A DNA stretch of 64,000 nucleotides from Macrostomum hystrix. Taxonomy: Eukaryota; Platyhelminthes; Macrostomidae. The translations under genes and the position numbers were made by a program. Under the pieces are notes generated by a model that had not been told where the DNA came from, ran no database searches, and worked only from the letters and a program-made list of their open reading frames with translations. Below are positions 1 to 14,000 of this stretch, one piece after another. Location: NCBI GenBank assembly GCA_950097015.1, contig CATNEN010000003.1, positions 6,722,001 through 6,786,000 of the forward strand, given 5' to 3'. Position 1 is the first letter of the stretch; every line of letters begins with the position of its first letter.

Positions 1-2250
1 TTTCACTTGTGTTCTGTGTTAATATTTGGTGGTAAAGTGAAACCTGATTGGTTATCAGTGATTTAGAGCCAGTTATATGAATAGAGCAATAGAGTAACTA
101 ATACATACGTTGTGTTTGACTGGTACTCTCCAATCCATTGGAGCCTTCTAAAGACTGGATGTAACCAATAATATTAAAGAATAATTCTATACAGTTAGAG
201 AGTTAAAGTGTCTTACCGCTTGGGCACTTGTGATTTGCTACCACAGTTATTGAATATACATATATATAATTAAAGTGTCATACTTCCCTATAATTGGGCA
301 ATTTTTTAATATAACAAAAGTTGACTATTAACTAAGCATTTTGCAGTGGATAAATATAAGCAATTTACAAAGAAGAAGAAAGAAAGGGCCCCTACAACAA
401 TAGCCATATGTCTATTGTATACTAGCTACTGTACCTGATTATAACAGTTATGTTATACAGTTAATATTGACATTGACATTTTTAGAATTAGGCCTAGGCC
501 CTAATTAGCTTGACATTCAAATATATAATATTATTAACAAGTATGATTTGAACTTTCCACTTATGCCATGATATATCCATGAACATAAAAAACTTTTTAA
601 TTATATACATTTTAAACTAGTTAGCTAACTGCTTTAGGTTTACAGCTAATAATAGTTTACTTAAATGATTAAATCTAATGAAAGAACAAGACCCCAGAGC
701 CTAATAAACTACGAGTTCATAAAAATAGATTTTCTATTCAACAAATTGTCAGGGTAAGAAAATCATAGGATTTAAATTGAAAAGTGGTATAAAAACTAAA
801 ACATGGCAATTGTTGTCTTACGCATACGACAAAACTGATTTTTTTAGACCAAAAGTTCAACTTTAGCTTCAAGGTCGATAAGACATTTCCACGAAATCGG
901 TTTGAAACACTACTTTAAACTTGCACGAAAAATACATGACGATGTTAACTATTGTCTCAATTAAACCATTGGTAGCCAATAAAAAGAATCTGCGATTCTT
1001 GACCGCTGATTATCTGTTGCTGCTAATAGAATATATATTACTTCGAAAAGAGAGTTAATCATAGGAAACTGGCCAGAAGAGTGCATCATAATTATTATGT
1101 GCGTTAATAGATAATTATAAATTATAATGTCTTGTATGTGTCCAATGTTTACTAGAGAGAGGGATATTGGTAATGCCTGTCTGTCTGACTTTTCCACACT
1201 GAAATGACCCAATAAATGAAAAAAGCATTCGAAAAAATTATATTCTGAAAAAGTTTTGTTTCACTGGTTCTATCGCCCTATTAAATAACTTTCTCTTTTT
1301 ATCCTAGTGTTTATTTTGCTGTTGTTTTCTTAAACTTGTTCTAATTTTCTTATTTTAGCGATCCTAGCTTTTAGATTTCTAGTTCTTATATAGAATTTTT
1401 ATATAAAGTGTTATATTTATTGTTACCGTATGAATTCTGCAATTAATTTAATTTTATCCTTTTGACATAAACGAAATTTATGGCTTATCCTAGCCTACTT
1501 TAAGTAGCCACCAAAAACTTAGTTGTGAGAATTTAACGCAACGCTTACTACAGAATTGAACATGGTATCTCACTATGAAATCAGTTGATGATAAAAGGAG
1601 GAAAAGCCTTGCCAATAGAGGTATTTGTGTACATCTCCAAATGGTGAAAATCCGCCAGCAACTGTGCATGGTGAGTAAAATAAAAATTTACACATTTCTA
1701 ATTAAAACACATTTTCGACCAATTTAAAGCGCGCGCCACTTCAGAAGATGAAAGCGGGCCTTAAAATTAATTGTCTTCCGCAGTCGTCACTCCTTTGCCT
1801 ACTCAATTTAAATAAGAACCGCGGCTTCACAAAGGCAGTAAATGAAACATCGCTGGATGCTCAAATCGCAGCCAGGTGTTATGGGAATAGAAGAAAAAAT
1901 GAAAAGACAAAAGATCAGGTGCGTAAATTTCAGCAATTTCTGCAACCGCGGCTTAATTTAAACAATCAGACGAAAAATGGATTGTTGGAAAGAGACTCTA
2001 GGTTGGAAATTTAATTTGCCTAACATGACAGGACTGAATAAGTAAATGAAAAATACTTAAAACATTGTATTTTTGCGACAAAAAATACTACGAATTTGAG
2101 TTTTTAATGATCTTCCTCAGAGTATAGGGGCATTATTTTTTTCTAAACTGAACACATTATTAATTCTTTTTTAGTTCCTCATTTATTTGGCTCTCGAGTT
2201 TTCAGTTTTATTGACTAACAAACGTCAATTATAAACTATAAACTATAAAC
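1..2250. other. AT-rich intergenic stretch, no gene seen
   Basis: Short ORFs here (for example 961-1212 minus and 1748-2014 plus) show no family motifs, no splice-site context and AT-driven composition. I see no convincing exon, RNA gene or transposon end. Confidence 0.6.
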
Positions 2251-4775
2251 ACACCAGCACACCAGCACACCAGCACACCAGCACACCAGCACACCAGCAC
2301 ACCAGCACACCAGCACACCAGCACACCAGCACACCAGCACACCAGCACACCAGCACACCAGCACACCAGCACACCAGCACACCAGCACACCAGCACACCA
2401 GCACACCAGCACACCAGCACACCAGCACACCAGCACACCAGCACACCAGCACACCAGCACACCAGCACACCAGCACACCAGCACACCAGCACACCAGCAC
2501 ACCAGCACACCAGCACACCAGCACACCAGCACACCAGCACACCAGCACACCAGCACACCAGCACACCAGCACACCAGCACACCAGCACACCAGCACACCA
2601 GCACACCAGCACACCAGCACACCAGCACACCAGCACACCAGCACACCAGCACACCAGCACACCAGCACACCAGCACACCAGCACACCAGCACACCAGCAC
2701 ACCAGCACACCAGCACACCAGCACACCAGCACACCAGCACACCAGCACACCAGCACACCAGCACACCAGCACACCAGCACACCAGCACACCAGCACACCA
2801 GCACACCAGCACACCAGCACACCAGCACACCAGCACACCAGCACACCAGCACACCAGCACACCAGCACACCAGCACACCAGCACACCAGCACACCAGCAC
2901 ACCAGCACACCAGCACACCAGCACACCAGCACACCAGCACACCAGCACACCAGCACACCAGCACACCAGCACACCAGCACACCAGCACACCAGCACACCA
3001 GCACACCAGCACACCAGCACACCAGCACACCAGCACACCAGCACACCAGCACACCAGCACACCAGCACACCAGCACACCAGCACACCAGCACACCAGCAC
3101 ACCAGCACACCAGCACACCAGCACACCAGCACACCAGCACACCAGCACACCAGCACACCAGCACACCAGCACACCAGCACACCAGCACACCAGCACACCA
3201 GCACACCAGCACACCAGCACACCAGCACACCAGCACACCAGCACACCAGCACACCAGCACACCAGCACACCAGCACACCAGCACACCAGCACACCAGCAC
3301 ACCAGCACACCAGCACACCACACACCAGCACACCAGCACACCAGCACACCAGCACACCAGCACACCAGCACACCAGCACACCAGCACACCAGCACACCAG
3401 CACACCAGCACACCAGCACACCAGCACACCAGCACACCAGCACACCAGCACACCAGCACACCAGCACACCAGCACACCAGCACACCAGCACACCAGCACA
3501 CCAGCACACCAGCACACCAGCACACCAGCACACCAGCACACCAGCACACCAGCACACCAGCACACCAGCACACCAGCACACCAGCACACCAGCACACCAG
3601 CACACCAGCACACCAGCACACCAGCACAACAGCACACCAGCACACCAGCACACCAGCACACCAGCACACCAGCACACCAGCACACCAGCACACCAGCACA
3701 ACTGCACACCAGCACACCAGCACACCAGCACACCAGCACAACTGCACACCAGCACACCAGCACACCACACACCAGCACACCAGCACACCAGCACACCAGC
3801 ACACCAGCACACCAGCACACCAGCACACCAGCACACCAGCACACCAGCACACCAGCACACCAGCACACCAGCACACCAGCACACCAGCACACCAGCACAC
3901 CAGCACACCAGCACACCAGCACACCAGCACACCAGCACACCAGCACACCAGCACACCAGCACACCAGCACAACAGCACACCAGCACACCAGCACACCAGC
4001 ACACCAGCACACCAGCACACCAGCACACCAGCACACCAGCACAACTGCACACCAGCACACCAGCACACCAGCACACCAGCACAACTGCACACCAGCACAC
4101 CAGCACACCACACACCAGCACACCAGCACACCAGCACACCAGCACACCAGCACACCAGCACACCAGCACACCAGCACACCAGCACACCAGCACACCAGCA
4201 CACCAGCACACCAGCACACCAGCACACCAGCACACCAGCACACCAGCACACCAGCACACCAGCACACCAGCACACCAGCACACCTGCACACCAGCACACC
4301 AGCACACCAGCACACCAGCACACCAGCACACCAGCACACCAGCACACCAGCACACCAGCACACCAGCACACCAGCACAACTGCACACCAGCACACCAGCA
4401 CACCAGCACACCAGCACACCAGCACACCAGCACACCAGCACAACAGCACACCAGCACACCAGCACACCAGCACACCAGCACACCAGCACACCAGCACACC
4501 AGCACACCAGCACAACTGCACACCAGCACACCAGCACACCAGCACACCAGCACACCAGCACACCAGCACACCAGCACACCAGCACACCAGCACACCAGCA
4601 CACCAGCACACCAGCACAACTGCACACCAGCACACCAGCACACCAGCACACCAGCACACCAGCACACCAGCACACCAGCACACCAGCACACCAGCACACC
4701 AGCACACCAGCACACCAGCACACCAGCACACCAGCACACCAGCACACCAGCACACCAGCACACCAGCACACCTGC
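2251..4775. repeat. 8-bp tandem repeat array (ACACCAGC)n
   Basis: About 315 tandem copies of ACACCAGC. The first 1.07 kb (2251 to about 3318) is essentially pure. The distal part carries variants ACAACAGC and ACAACTGC and units shortened by three bases (CACACCACACACC). A variant block near 3626-3775 recurs near 3969-4118, a 343-bp higher-order duplication. All three minus-strand frames are open across the array (Cys/Trp/Val/Leu-rich), but only because the unit contains no stop codon. Confidence 0.97.
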
Positions 4776-4910
4776 TAGGTCGCAATCAGTTCGCGATGTT
4801 GTCCCAATTCCTTGGTTGCTTAGGTCCAACACCTTAGTGACTATAAATGACCGCAGATAGCACGATCACCACGATTTATGTTAACAGATATAGTGGTTAA
4901 CAGAGTTTGA

Positions 4911-6222
4911 GAGTCAGAGAGAAAGAAAGATTCAGAAGGAGACAGACGGAGAGAGACAGATCGATTCAGAGAGAGGGGGGAGAGTCAGAGGGAGACAGTC
5001 GGAGAGAGAGAGAGATGAGATTCGGAGAGAGAGTCAGAGAGAGGGAGAGTCAGAGAGAAAGTCAGAAAAAGAGTCAGAAAGAGAGTCAGAGAGAGAGATT
5101 CGGAGAGAGAGTCAGAGAGAGGGAGAGTCAGAGAGAGGGAGAGTCAGAGAGAGGGAGAGTCAGAGAGAGGGAGAGTCAGAGAGAGGGAGAGTCAGAGAGA
5201 GGGAGAGTCAGAGAGAGGGAGAGTCAGAGAGAGGGAGAGTCAGAGAGAGGGAGAGTCAGAGAGAGGGAGAGTCAGAGAGAGATTCGGAGAGAGAGTCAGA
5301 GAGAGGGAGGGAGATTCAGAGGGAGACAGTCGGAGAGAGGGAGAGAGTCAGAGAGAGATTCAGAGAGAGTCAGAGTGAGAGTCAGAGGGAGACAATCAGA
5401 GAGAGGGAGAGAGTCAGAGAGAGAGAGAGAGTCAGAGAGAGAGTCAGAGAGAGAGTCAGAGAAAGAGTCAGAGGGAGAGAGTCAGAGAGAGAGTCAGAGA
5501 GAGAGTCAGAGGGAGACTCAGGGAGAGAGTCAGAGAGAGAGAGCGAGAGTCAGAGAGTGTCAGAGAGAGTCAGACGAAATCTGTCAGAGGGAGACAGAGA
5601 GAGAGATTCAGGGAGAGAGTCAGAGAGAGAGTCAGAGAGAGAGTCAGAGGGAGAGTCAGGGAGAGAGTCAGAGAGAGAGTCAGAGAGAGAGTCAGACGAA
5701 ATCTGTCAGAGGGAGACAGAGAGAGAGATTCAGGGAGAGAGTCAGAGAGAGAGAGGGAGATTCAGAGGGAGACAGTCGGAGAGAGGGAGAGAGTCAGAGA
5801 GAGAGAGTCAGAGAGAGAGTCAGAGTGAGAGTCATAGGGAGACAATCAGAGAGAGGGAGAGAGTCAGAGAGAGAGAGAGTCAGAGAGAGTCAGAGAAAGA
5901 GTCAGAGGGAGAGAGTCAGAGAGAGAGAGAGTCAGAGAGAGAGTCAGAGAGAGAGAGTCAGGGAGAGAGTCAGAGGGAGAGTCAGGGAGAGAGTCAGAGA
6001 GAGAGAGTCAGAGCGAGAGTCAGAGAGTGTCAGAGAGAGTCAGACGAAATCTGTCAGAGGGAGACAGAGAGAGAGATTCAGGGAGAGAGTCAGAGAGAGA
6101 GTCAGAGAGAGAGTCAGAGAGAAAGTCAGAAAGAGAGTCAGAGAGAGAGTCAGAAAGTGTCAGAGAGAGTCAGACGAAATCTGTCAGAGGGAGACAGAGA
6201 GAGAGATTCAGGGAGAGAGTTA
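4911..6222. repeat. GA-rich minisatellite (GAGAGAGTCA-type)
   Basis: Degenerate purine-rich array of roughly 8-12-bp units built on GAGAGAGTCA, with recurring longer segments such as the block containing CAGACGAAATCTGTCAG at about 5569, 5693, 6039 and 6171. Plus-strand Arg/Glu/Ser reading frames are a by-product of the repeat. Confidence 0.95.
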
Positions 6223-6772
6223 GAGTGATGGCACGGAGAGTGATTAGTGTCGAAAACTAGATCATACAAAATAATGAAAGTGAGTCGTTGCGTTTTTTTT
6301 TAACATCGCGAAATGGCAGAAGCGCCGAAAAATTGTTTGACTTTCGCCAGTATATTTTTTGCTTGTACAAATCGGTTACATTATTCGACCGTGACCAAAA
6401 AAATGACATTAAAAAGTCACCAGTTGACAATGACTGCAAGCGAGCAATGGTATATCTTTGAAGTTTCAATTCTCAGAGATCAGAAAAAATGTTCACAGAG
6501 AAAAATAATAGCAGTAATTGTGAATATTTTATTGGGCAATCAATACGTACAAAATACAAGGTTACTATTTAAGATGGGTTTGAATGATGACATTTAATAT
6601 TGAAACGTTGCAGTTGCACTCATTCAGACTTTTTTATCCCATACGTCTTAGTCGAGAATCTAAAAAAACATAGCAAGGTACTCGTAGATTTTAATGGTTT
6701 TAGAGTGTTGCTTACAAAGTTATCTCAACTCAAACGTATCTTTAAGTAACCTAACCTAAGAAAAACACAAAG
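6223..6772. other. unannotated spacer
   Basis: AT-rich DNA between the GA-rich array and the first hAT element. It contains short overlapping ORFs on both strands without recognisable motifs. Confidence 0.5.
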
Positions 6773-6780
6773 CTCTATAG

Positions 6781-7421
6781 CAGGGGTCGGCAAACTCCGG
6801 CCCGCGGGCCAGATGCGGCCCTCGAAGCTCCCAAATCCGGCCCGTTGCCCCTTCTGACATCTACAGTGTCCTGTTTCATCTCTCTCGTGTCTAATCTCTC
6901 CCGTGTCTTATCTCTCCCGTGTCTCATCTCTCCCGTGTCTAATCTCTCCCGTGTCTTATCTCTCCCGTGTCTCATCTCTCCCGTGTCTCATCTCTCCCGT
7001 GTCTTATCTCTCCCGTGTCTTATCTCTCCCGTGTCTAATCTCTCCCGTGTCTTATCTCTCCCGTGTCTCATCTCTCCCGTGTCTCATCTCTCCCGTGTCT
7101 CATCTCTCCCGTGTCTTATCTCTCCCGTGTCTCATCTCTCCCGTGTCTCATCTCTCCCGTGTCTAATCTCTCCCGTGTCTAATCTCTCCCGTGTCTTATC
7201 TCTCCCGTGTCTAATCTCTCCCGTGTCTCATCTCTCCCGTGTCTCATCTCTCCCGTGTCTCATCTCTCCCGTGTCTAATCTCTCCCGTGTCTCATCTCTC
7301 TCGTGTCTCATCTCTCCCGTGTCTCATCTCTCCCCTATCTCATATTTATAGTCAATGCGGCCCGCTGTCGTCTTTTAGGTTCTCTCTTTGGCCCGCCAGC
7401 AAATAAGTTTGCCTACCCCTG
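6781..7421. mobile_element. hAT-type non-autonomous transposon, copy 1
   Basis: 641-bp element with terminal inverted repeats CAGGGGTCGGCAAACT at the left and AGTTTGCCTACCCCTG at the right. It is flanked by a perfect 8-bp direct repeat CTCTATAG (6773-6780 and 7422-7429). An 8-bp duplication and CAGGGGT-type ends are hallmarks of the hAT superfamily. Subterminal CCGGCCCGCGGGCC-like DNA resembles many hAT/Charlie-like elements. There is no transposase ORF; the interior is a 16-bp minisatellite. A second copy lies at 14685-15215. Confidence 0.93.
6865..7345. repeat. 16-bp minisatellite inside hAT copy 1
   Basis: About 30 tandem copies of a 16-bp unit with core ATCTCTCCCGTGTCT followed by A, T or C. 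It lies wholly inside the transposon and occurs again in copy 2 with a different copy number. It accounts for the Ser/Leu/Pro-rich plus-strand ORFs seen here. Confidence 0.95.
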
Positions 7422-7429
7422 CTCTATAG

Positions 7430-7820
7430 CAATGGATATCATGCATTAGTATTAGAATTAAAGGAACATTGGATAGAGGTAGAACTGAAACGAGAGAAAA
7501 TTATGCGCACAAAGCTGTTTATAACAAAAATGACTAGATAAAACAAAATTACAAAAGCATTAAATGTAAATGAATAACATTGACACAAAAGCACAAAAGA
7601 AGAGACAAAACAATTTGATGCGCTGCTGATCAAAAAACAATAGCTTCAAAAGTTAAAGATCGACACTGCTGATACTTTAGATTGACTAGATTTTTTTCTG
7701 AAGACAAGAAGACAAGACAAGACAAGGAAACATCAAAATCACGAACATATATACACACTACTACAAATACTACAATAAGTGTAGTGAGTCCTTAGTTAAA
7801 GTACATCTCATAGCCTATCT
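7430..7820 (-). other. probable 3' UTR / downstream DNA of prospero
   Basis: AT-rich sequence downstream of the prospero stop codon on the minus strand. No clear AATAAA was found close to the stop, so the transcript end is not defined. It includes a short CTTGTCTT-type repeat near 7705-7730. Confidence 0.4.
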
Positions 7821-8009
7821 TCACAAGTCCGTCGTCAGTCGCTCCATCCAATTGTGTGATTTGAAGAACTCCGGTACCTGTTGATCCATTCGGGCGATCA
7901 CCTTGTAGATTGGTTTCTTCCAAGACTGCTCGTGATCTTTGTTGGCCGACAGAGCTTTGAAAAACTCGCGAAGTGTGGCCTCCACAACTGTGCGAAAGTG
8001 CGCGGGTAC
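7821..8009 (-). CDS. pros: prospero exon 5 (C-terminal Prospero domain)
   Basis: 62 codons plus TGA after a TTAACAG acceptor, phase 0. It encodes [40 protein letters not shown] and ends ERLTTDL. This matches the end of the Prospero domain, so the protein is C-terminally complete. Confidence 0.94.
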   Translation of the reverse strand, partial: VPAHFRTVVEATLREFFKALSANKDHEQSWKKPIYKVIARMDQQVPEFFKSHNWMERLTTDL

Positions 8010-11000
8010 CTGTTAATGGGTTAAAAAGATATATTTTTAGCCAACGGCACTTTAAAGGGTACATTGCAGTTCACTCATATAACAGCGTCACATTTGCTTT
8101 TTGTGCGTGACTTAGATTTTCAAGGGTCCGGGTTGTGGGGAACTAATATCGATTATTTTTCTACCCTTGCTCCAGAGCCTTGGATTGTCTAGGTTTTGGG
8201 GTTGTCGGTGACTATAGTATCGATTATTTTCCTATCCTTTCTTCAAAGCCTTGGATTCGTCTGGGGTTTGGGGTGGTCGGTGTATATTATCGATTATTTT
8301 CCTACCCCTTCTTCAAAGCCTTGGATTGGTCTGGGGTTTGGGGTGGTCGGTGTAGATTATCGATTATTTTCCTACCCCTTCTTCAAAGCCTTGGATTGAT
8401 TCATAGGGTTAGGGGTGGTTGGTGTATGTTATCGATTATTTTCCTAACCTTTCTCCAAAGCCTTGTATTGTCGCCTTATTCAATAGGATTGTAATGTCTA
8501 GGGTTTTGGGGTTGTGGGTGACTTATTATCGATTGTTTTTTACCGTTTCTCCTCAGCCATGTATTTTCTTAGGTTTTTGATGGTCGGCGACGATAATTCA
8601 TTTTCCTTACCACCTCAAAAACTATATGGCTGTCATTGTAGGTGTTGCACTCACCTCGATCTGATTATTCCTGTTGTAGTGCAAATTGAGAACCCGATAA
8701 ATCTCCGAGTCGGCATTAACCGAGATTCTGTCCGCCGATCTGACACCTTCCACAATGGCCTGCCGGGCGTACTTCTCCATTTGGATGTAGAAGAACTCAC
8801 TGAGGAATGTAAGGTTAAGTACACGTGTATAAAGTATTCTTTTGTCGATGGAAGCTAGAGTAAAAAAAATTCAGACAGACGGTCAAATTTGCTTCTGACT
8901 GCATTTAACTGATTTTTAAATCCTGATATGTCTGAGCCCGGGAACCACGTCAAACAGGGAGGATTTCTCTGAATTCTTTGACAGCTGCTGAAACATTGTC
9001 TAAAACTTCTGCCGTATTATGGGATTAAAATTGACGAAGATATTATAAAAAATGAGGCTCTTAGCCCACTGTTTGAGAAGCTCTCCCTTGATGGAGAGCA
9101 TCGGGTCGAAGTCTTGAAGGTGGATGTCAAGCTGGGGCATAATGCCAAGATTCCCTAGGGATACAATTCCCATGATTTTTAGCTTAGCTGTGTATATAGA
9201 GACACTCTCAGGCAGACACAGCCCACACACAGATAAACAAGCGCGCTAACTTTTGATTTGGGATTTGGGATTATGATTTAGAATCTGGCATTTAGATTAA
9301 TTTAAGAGGATGTTGGGAAAGCAAATTAAGACAAGAATGGGAAAACAGAGGATAAAATGAATAGATTTAGGAGGATGGAGACGGTGGCAGCAAAGTAGTT
9401 AAGAGAGTCAGAGTCTCCTTGAGCAGTGTCGCATTTTCACTAGTAGAAACCTGATGATGTTGATGACGGGTTAATCTGGGACTCACGCAATGCCCATACT
9501 ATCAACTTGTCGTTCCTATCTTTATAAGACCCAAAAAACCCTCCGGCGGGTCGTCTTTTGCCCGTCAGTCGACTTGTCACCGACCCCGACTGAGATTTCG
9601 CATCTTTCTCTCACCCGCTCTGTCTTTTCCTAGGGACAAGCCCGTGATGCTGATCTTACTCCTTGAATCCGATGTCACTGTAGGAGGGAGGGGACCATGG
9701 TCAGTAGTGACAACAGCTGCAGAAGCAGCAGCAAGTAGGGGGGGAATAAGTAGCCAGGGGGTCAGCACAGATCGAATTTTTCTCTCTCAACTCTCTTTCG
9801 ATTTCGCTCGAAGGATTTCGCTTGACTTGAAGGTCGAGACGGCTCGGGGGCATTGCACTCACTCTCTCTCTGCGCTCTCTCGCTTCCCAAGTTGTCTATA
9901 AAAGCCTCCCCTCACGCCCCTACAGGCACCAACAAAAATTCTTTAAACCCCCTCTCAGCATGACAGACAGACGCGGCGGTCTGTGTGGGCGGTCGGTGCT
10001 AAGATATACTAAGACCCGGACATGGTGACAAAGATAACACCTACGGTAGGGATAAAAGTGTCAACTATGAAGGTTTCTTCCCAGTGTCACACCACATTGT
10101 CAGTTCTATTTTTTGCCATAAACAAACATGCAGGAACAGGTCGGCTTTTGTTGAAGGCTTTGACCGAGTCTTGGCCGAAACAAAAAAGTCGACATTTCCA
10201 GGTTGCTGGCTTTGAAGTATATTCGCTTCGCGACAAATCTATTGCAAAGCATTGTTTTACACGATGGATTAAAAATAGCTTCCGAAAGCAGGTGACAAAG
10301 ACGACAAGGCGAGTGTCAAGGTGGTAGATGAATTTTTATGACGGCATTTTATTTAGTCACCGAATTTTTTTGACGCAATTCTAGAAAGAATGACTAAAGA
10401 TTCCTTTGAGATCCCTGACTACTCAAGAGACTCGAGTTCTAGCAAGTTGTTTTGAAAAAAACGCATAATTTGCATGATTTTCATTTGGTATAACATTGAC
10501 CTAGAGACAGATTCGCATATAAATATGGAATAATTAAAAGCGATTTGACATCCAAACAGGCTTCGCTTAACTTAATTTTCTGTGAGTGTTTGATTCTTTT
10601 CGCTTCTGTCATTTCTCCAAAAACCGATTATGCGGCATGTCAATTGAGAAAGACTACGCTATTTCTCCCCCCCCCTGGGGAAAGACCAGGGAGACATATT
10701 TGAAAAGGTTTGTCTGTTAAGACAAATGCTGGTTAGAACACTCGATGGGTCATTATTGGTCAGGCTGTGGGCGGGGCCCTCGGATGAGGAAAGCACGATA
10801 CCGCTTTTTGATTAGGGTCTTCTGCTTTTGCCGCAGTTCAATAATTATTATTCTACGACAAGGGCCTAAAGATCGGGTAGAGGCGCATTGTGATGGATTT
10901 CCTGGCCTCGCGTCTCGCTTTCGCTCTCACTTCTGTCGCATGCTAATTTTGTCGCATTAAATATTTCTCGAAAGAGAGAGAGAGACCGAGAGCGGCTTGT

Positions 11001-14000
11001 GACCTCTCAATTTTCTCCTTTAGCGATTCCGGGGCTCACTGGGAGAATTGTAAACCTAATTATCGCATTTGGTTACACTCGCCAATGCTTCTTCCTGCTT
11101 TAGTTCCATTGGGATTTGAGTAAACTGCTGCTAGCTAGAGAAACAGAGTGAGATAGAGTATGCAGCTCTGAATGTTAGAATCTGGATGCAAAACTGCCCG
11201 CCAAACTCTTATTCTCCGGACGAATATAGGATGTGTCCCGATATACCACTGGCTATATTGGGAGTTCTGATGCACTACTACCTGTAGATAAAAAACGGAT
11301 AACTTCTATTTTTTCAATCGACTTGTTGGTCTTACCGGGACGTCGTGATAAAAAAGGTGCTAAAATTAAGTTATATTTCTAAACATACATTAAAAAAGAC
11401 ATTTAAAAAAAGCGAAAGCTTCGGCCAACAAAGGTTTTAAAATGTGCAAAAAGATTTCGAAATAAAAAATGATGAAAGTTATCTGTGTTCTTTTTTCATT
11501 GCACATTGATATTGGGACTTACCGAAAATTGGAAAACCACTTCACCAGCTGGGCTGTGTTGTTCTTGTTGAATTTCACATCCGGAAAGTAGGCCTTAAGC
11601 ACGGCTGAGCTCGGATAGCGGTTGTAGAAGAACAATAGCTTCGCTTTGCGCAGATGAATCGGTGTCAACGTAGTGGTCTGTTCGAAGAATTAAAGGAATG
11701 GATGACCGTTCGTTTTATTTTCACATTCTGGTTGTGAGTACATAAAAATGCATATTGTAATATAATTTTTTATATAAGACGCAGCAAGTGTACATCTTGT
11801 TAAATTTTCTTACCCCACCCCTGACTGCTGAATGTACATTCATTTTATTTCTTGAACCTTCCTGCCGCGGGCGGCAAGCTTAGCCAATGTACATACAATT
11901 TTATTTCCTCACCCTCTATGGTCGCCAAACCCTTGTCAAGCTTAGCTGAATAATGTACAATCGTCTGCATCCTGAATGTACACACATGAGGAATGAAATT
12001 TACATGTAGAATAAATTCAACCAATCCACAGATTCACTATTCACTTGACACTAATCTGTACGCATAGTTAAATTCCATGCTACTTGCATTCCAGATTCAA
12101 CTACTAAATAAGATGCCTAAATCAGGATGTTTACAAGCCCAGCTCGACAGTTACAAGTCGTAATAACAATCAGGATATGAACGATTGTTTAGATGTCAAC
12201 GAAATCTATACTTCCCAACTATAAGCTTGACTTTGAATTCGTCAATCAATTTCTATAGCTATTAGTTTGAACGCTGATTAGTTTGACAAGGCTTGACATT
12301 CCCTGGTAGAATCAGAAGCATTGCTGTCTTGTTATGTACCTAGAAACTTAATCGAATGAAGGCATTCCACCAAAAAGTAGGTTCTGATGTATACAGAATT
12401 TTCTGTAAAATGGGAATAAAGTTAGCAAACTACGCCATCGGAAAACATGGCAGAAATTTGTTAGAGCGCCATTCTTTTCTATTTTTGAATAAACCCAACC
12501 AAAACTATGTGGAAATGAATTTTCACCCTCTTAGACCCTTATCTAAGAGGGGGGATAATAAAAGGGGGGAATCTGACGACAAGGCTGCTAAATTTGATGA
12601 CCAAGGAATGAATAAACAGGCGTAAACACAAGTTGGGAAAACGACAGAAATGATGCAAAGAATGCGAATCCGGTATATGATTTAGAAACTGCGCGCTGCA
12701 GTTACAAGACTATATCATTTCCTTGTCTCTAGGCGCCATGGAAAGGTAGGACTTAATCAACTTAGTAAGCCTGGAAACACAAAAAACTAGTTCAACTGCG
12801 CTATATAGACGGCTGGGCTTGAAATGCAACATGAACCTAACAATAAAAACTCGCAGCATCGACCAACGTCACAGATTTGTTTATACATTGAGTGCAGCTT
12901 TCAACACTTGCCCTCCGCGGATGCACCCCGCGCTGTCTCTTAGCCTCCTCCTCTATTAGAAGACAGTAATTTAACTGTCTCTTTGCGGAAGACTAAGTCC
13001 GCTCAATCAAGTACCAATATGGAGCCACATATACAAACAAGTGACACATATACACAGCGGCTAAGTAGTATTGGTCGCCAAGGAAGGAGATAGATTGGTG
13101 TCTAAGATTATGCGGTAAAGTGTTTGTATCCAAGCTGGTTTCCGCGGTACACACACGCAGTCATCTCTCTGGGTTCCTCTATAATGCAGAGGTGTCACGG
13201 CACAAACGAAACAAGAAGCGTAGGTTATAAAACCTGGGACCGAGGCCCCACCTTGGAGGCAAGTCTGCTAGAAAGATTGTAAACACTGCGGGAAAAAACA
13301 TATTTTTCCTAAAGAACTGTACTGCTATCTGCATTATTGAAGCACAGAGTGCACAGAAATCGGACATTAGATAAGAGTTGTTATTAGTGGCAGAAAAAAA
13401 CAATAAAATAACATTTTCGATATGAGAGCGAAGGTGTGAACCATTTTTATGTACTGGACATTGTGCGCTTGTGCGAAAATAATGTTCGTTAATGCTAGAC
13501 TATAAATGCCAATACCTGTTAAACAATATATTTATACCTGTTAGACAGGATATCTATACCTGTTGAATAAGATAAATATCTGTTAGACAAGACATCTATA
13601 CCTGTTAAACAAGATATCAATACCTGTTAGACAAGACATCTATACCTGTTAGACAAGACATCAATACCTGTTAGACAAGACATCAATACCTGTTAGACAG
13701 GACATCTATACCTGTTAGACAAGACATCTATACCTGTTAGACAAGACATCAATACCTGTTAGACAAGACATCTATACCTGTTAGACAAGACATCTATACA
13801 TGTTAAACAAGACATCTATACCTGTTAGACAAGACATCTATACCTGTTAGACAAGACATCTATACCTGTTAAACAAGACATCTATACCTGTTAGACAAGA
13901 CATCAATACCTGTTAGACAGGATGCAAGATACTTAATGAAAAAAATGTTCATTCCTTTTTGTAAAGATGTTCACACCTGTTAGAATCTAAATACAGCACT

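Larger units (their letters stand above)
8800..11522 (-). other. prospero intron 3
   Basis: 2.7 kb. It contains a plus-strand exon-like ORF (8985-9158) and a TATAAAAG motif (about 9897), listed separately. The remainder shows no recognisable gene; a C/G run sits at 10668-10680. Confidence 0.6.

Noticed and set aside
2229-4832. Minus-strand ORFs of about 845 codons rich in Cys, Trp, Val, Leu
   Set aside because: Pure consequence of a stop-free 8-bp unit read in all three frames; no start context or non-repeat domain.
4907-6223. 438-codon Arg/Glu/Ser ORF resembling an SR-type protein
   Set aside because: Encoded entirely by the GA-rich array; no unique sequence or domain.
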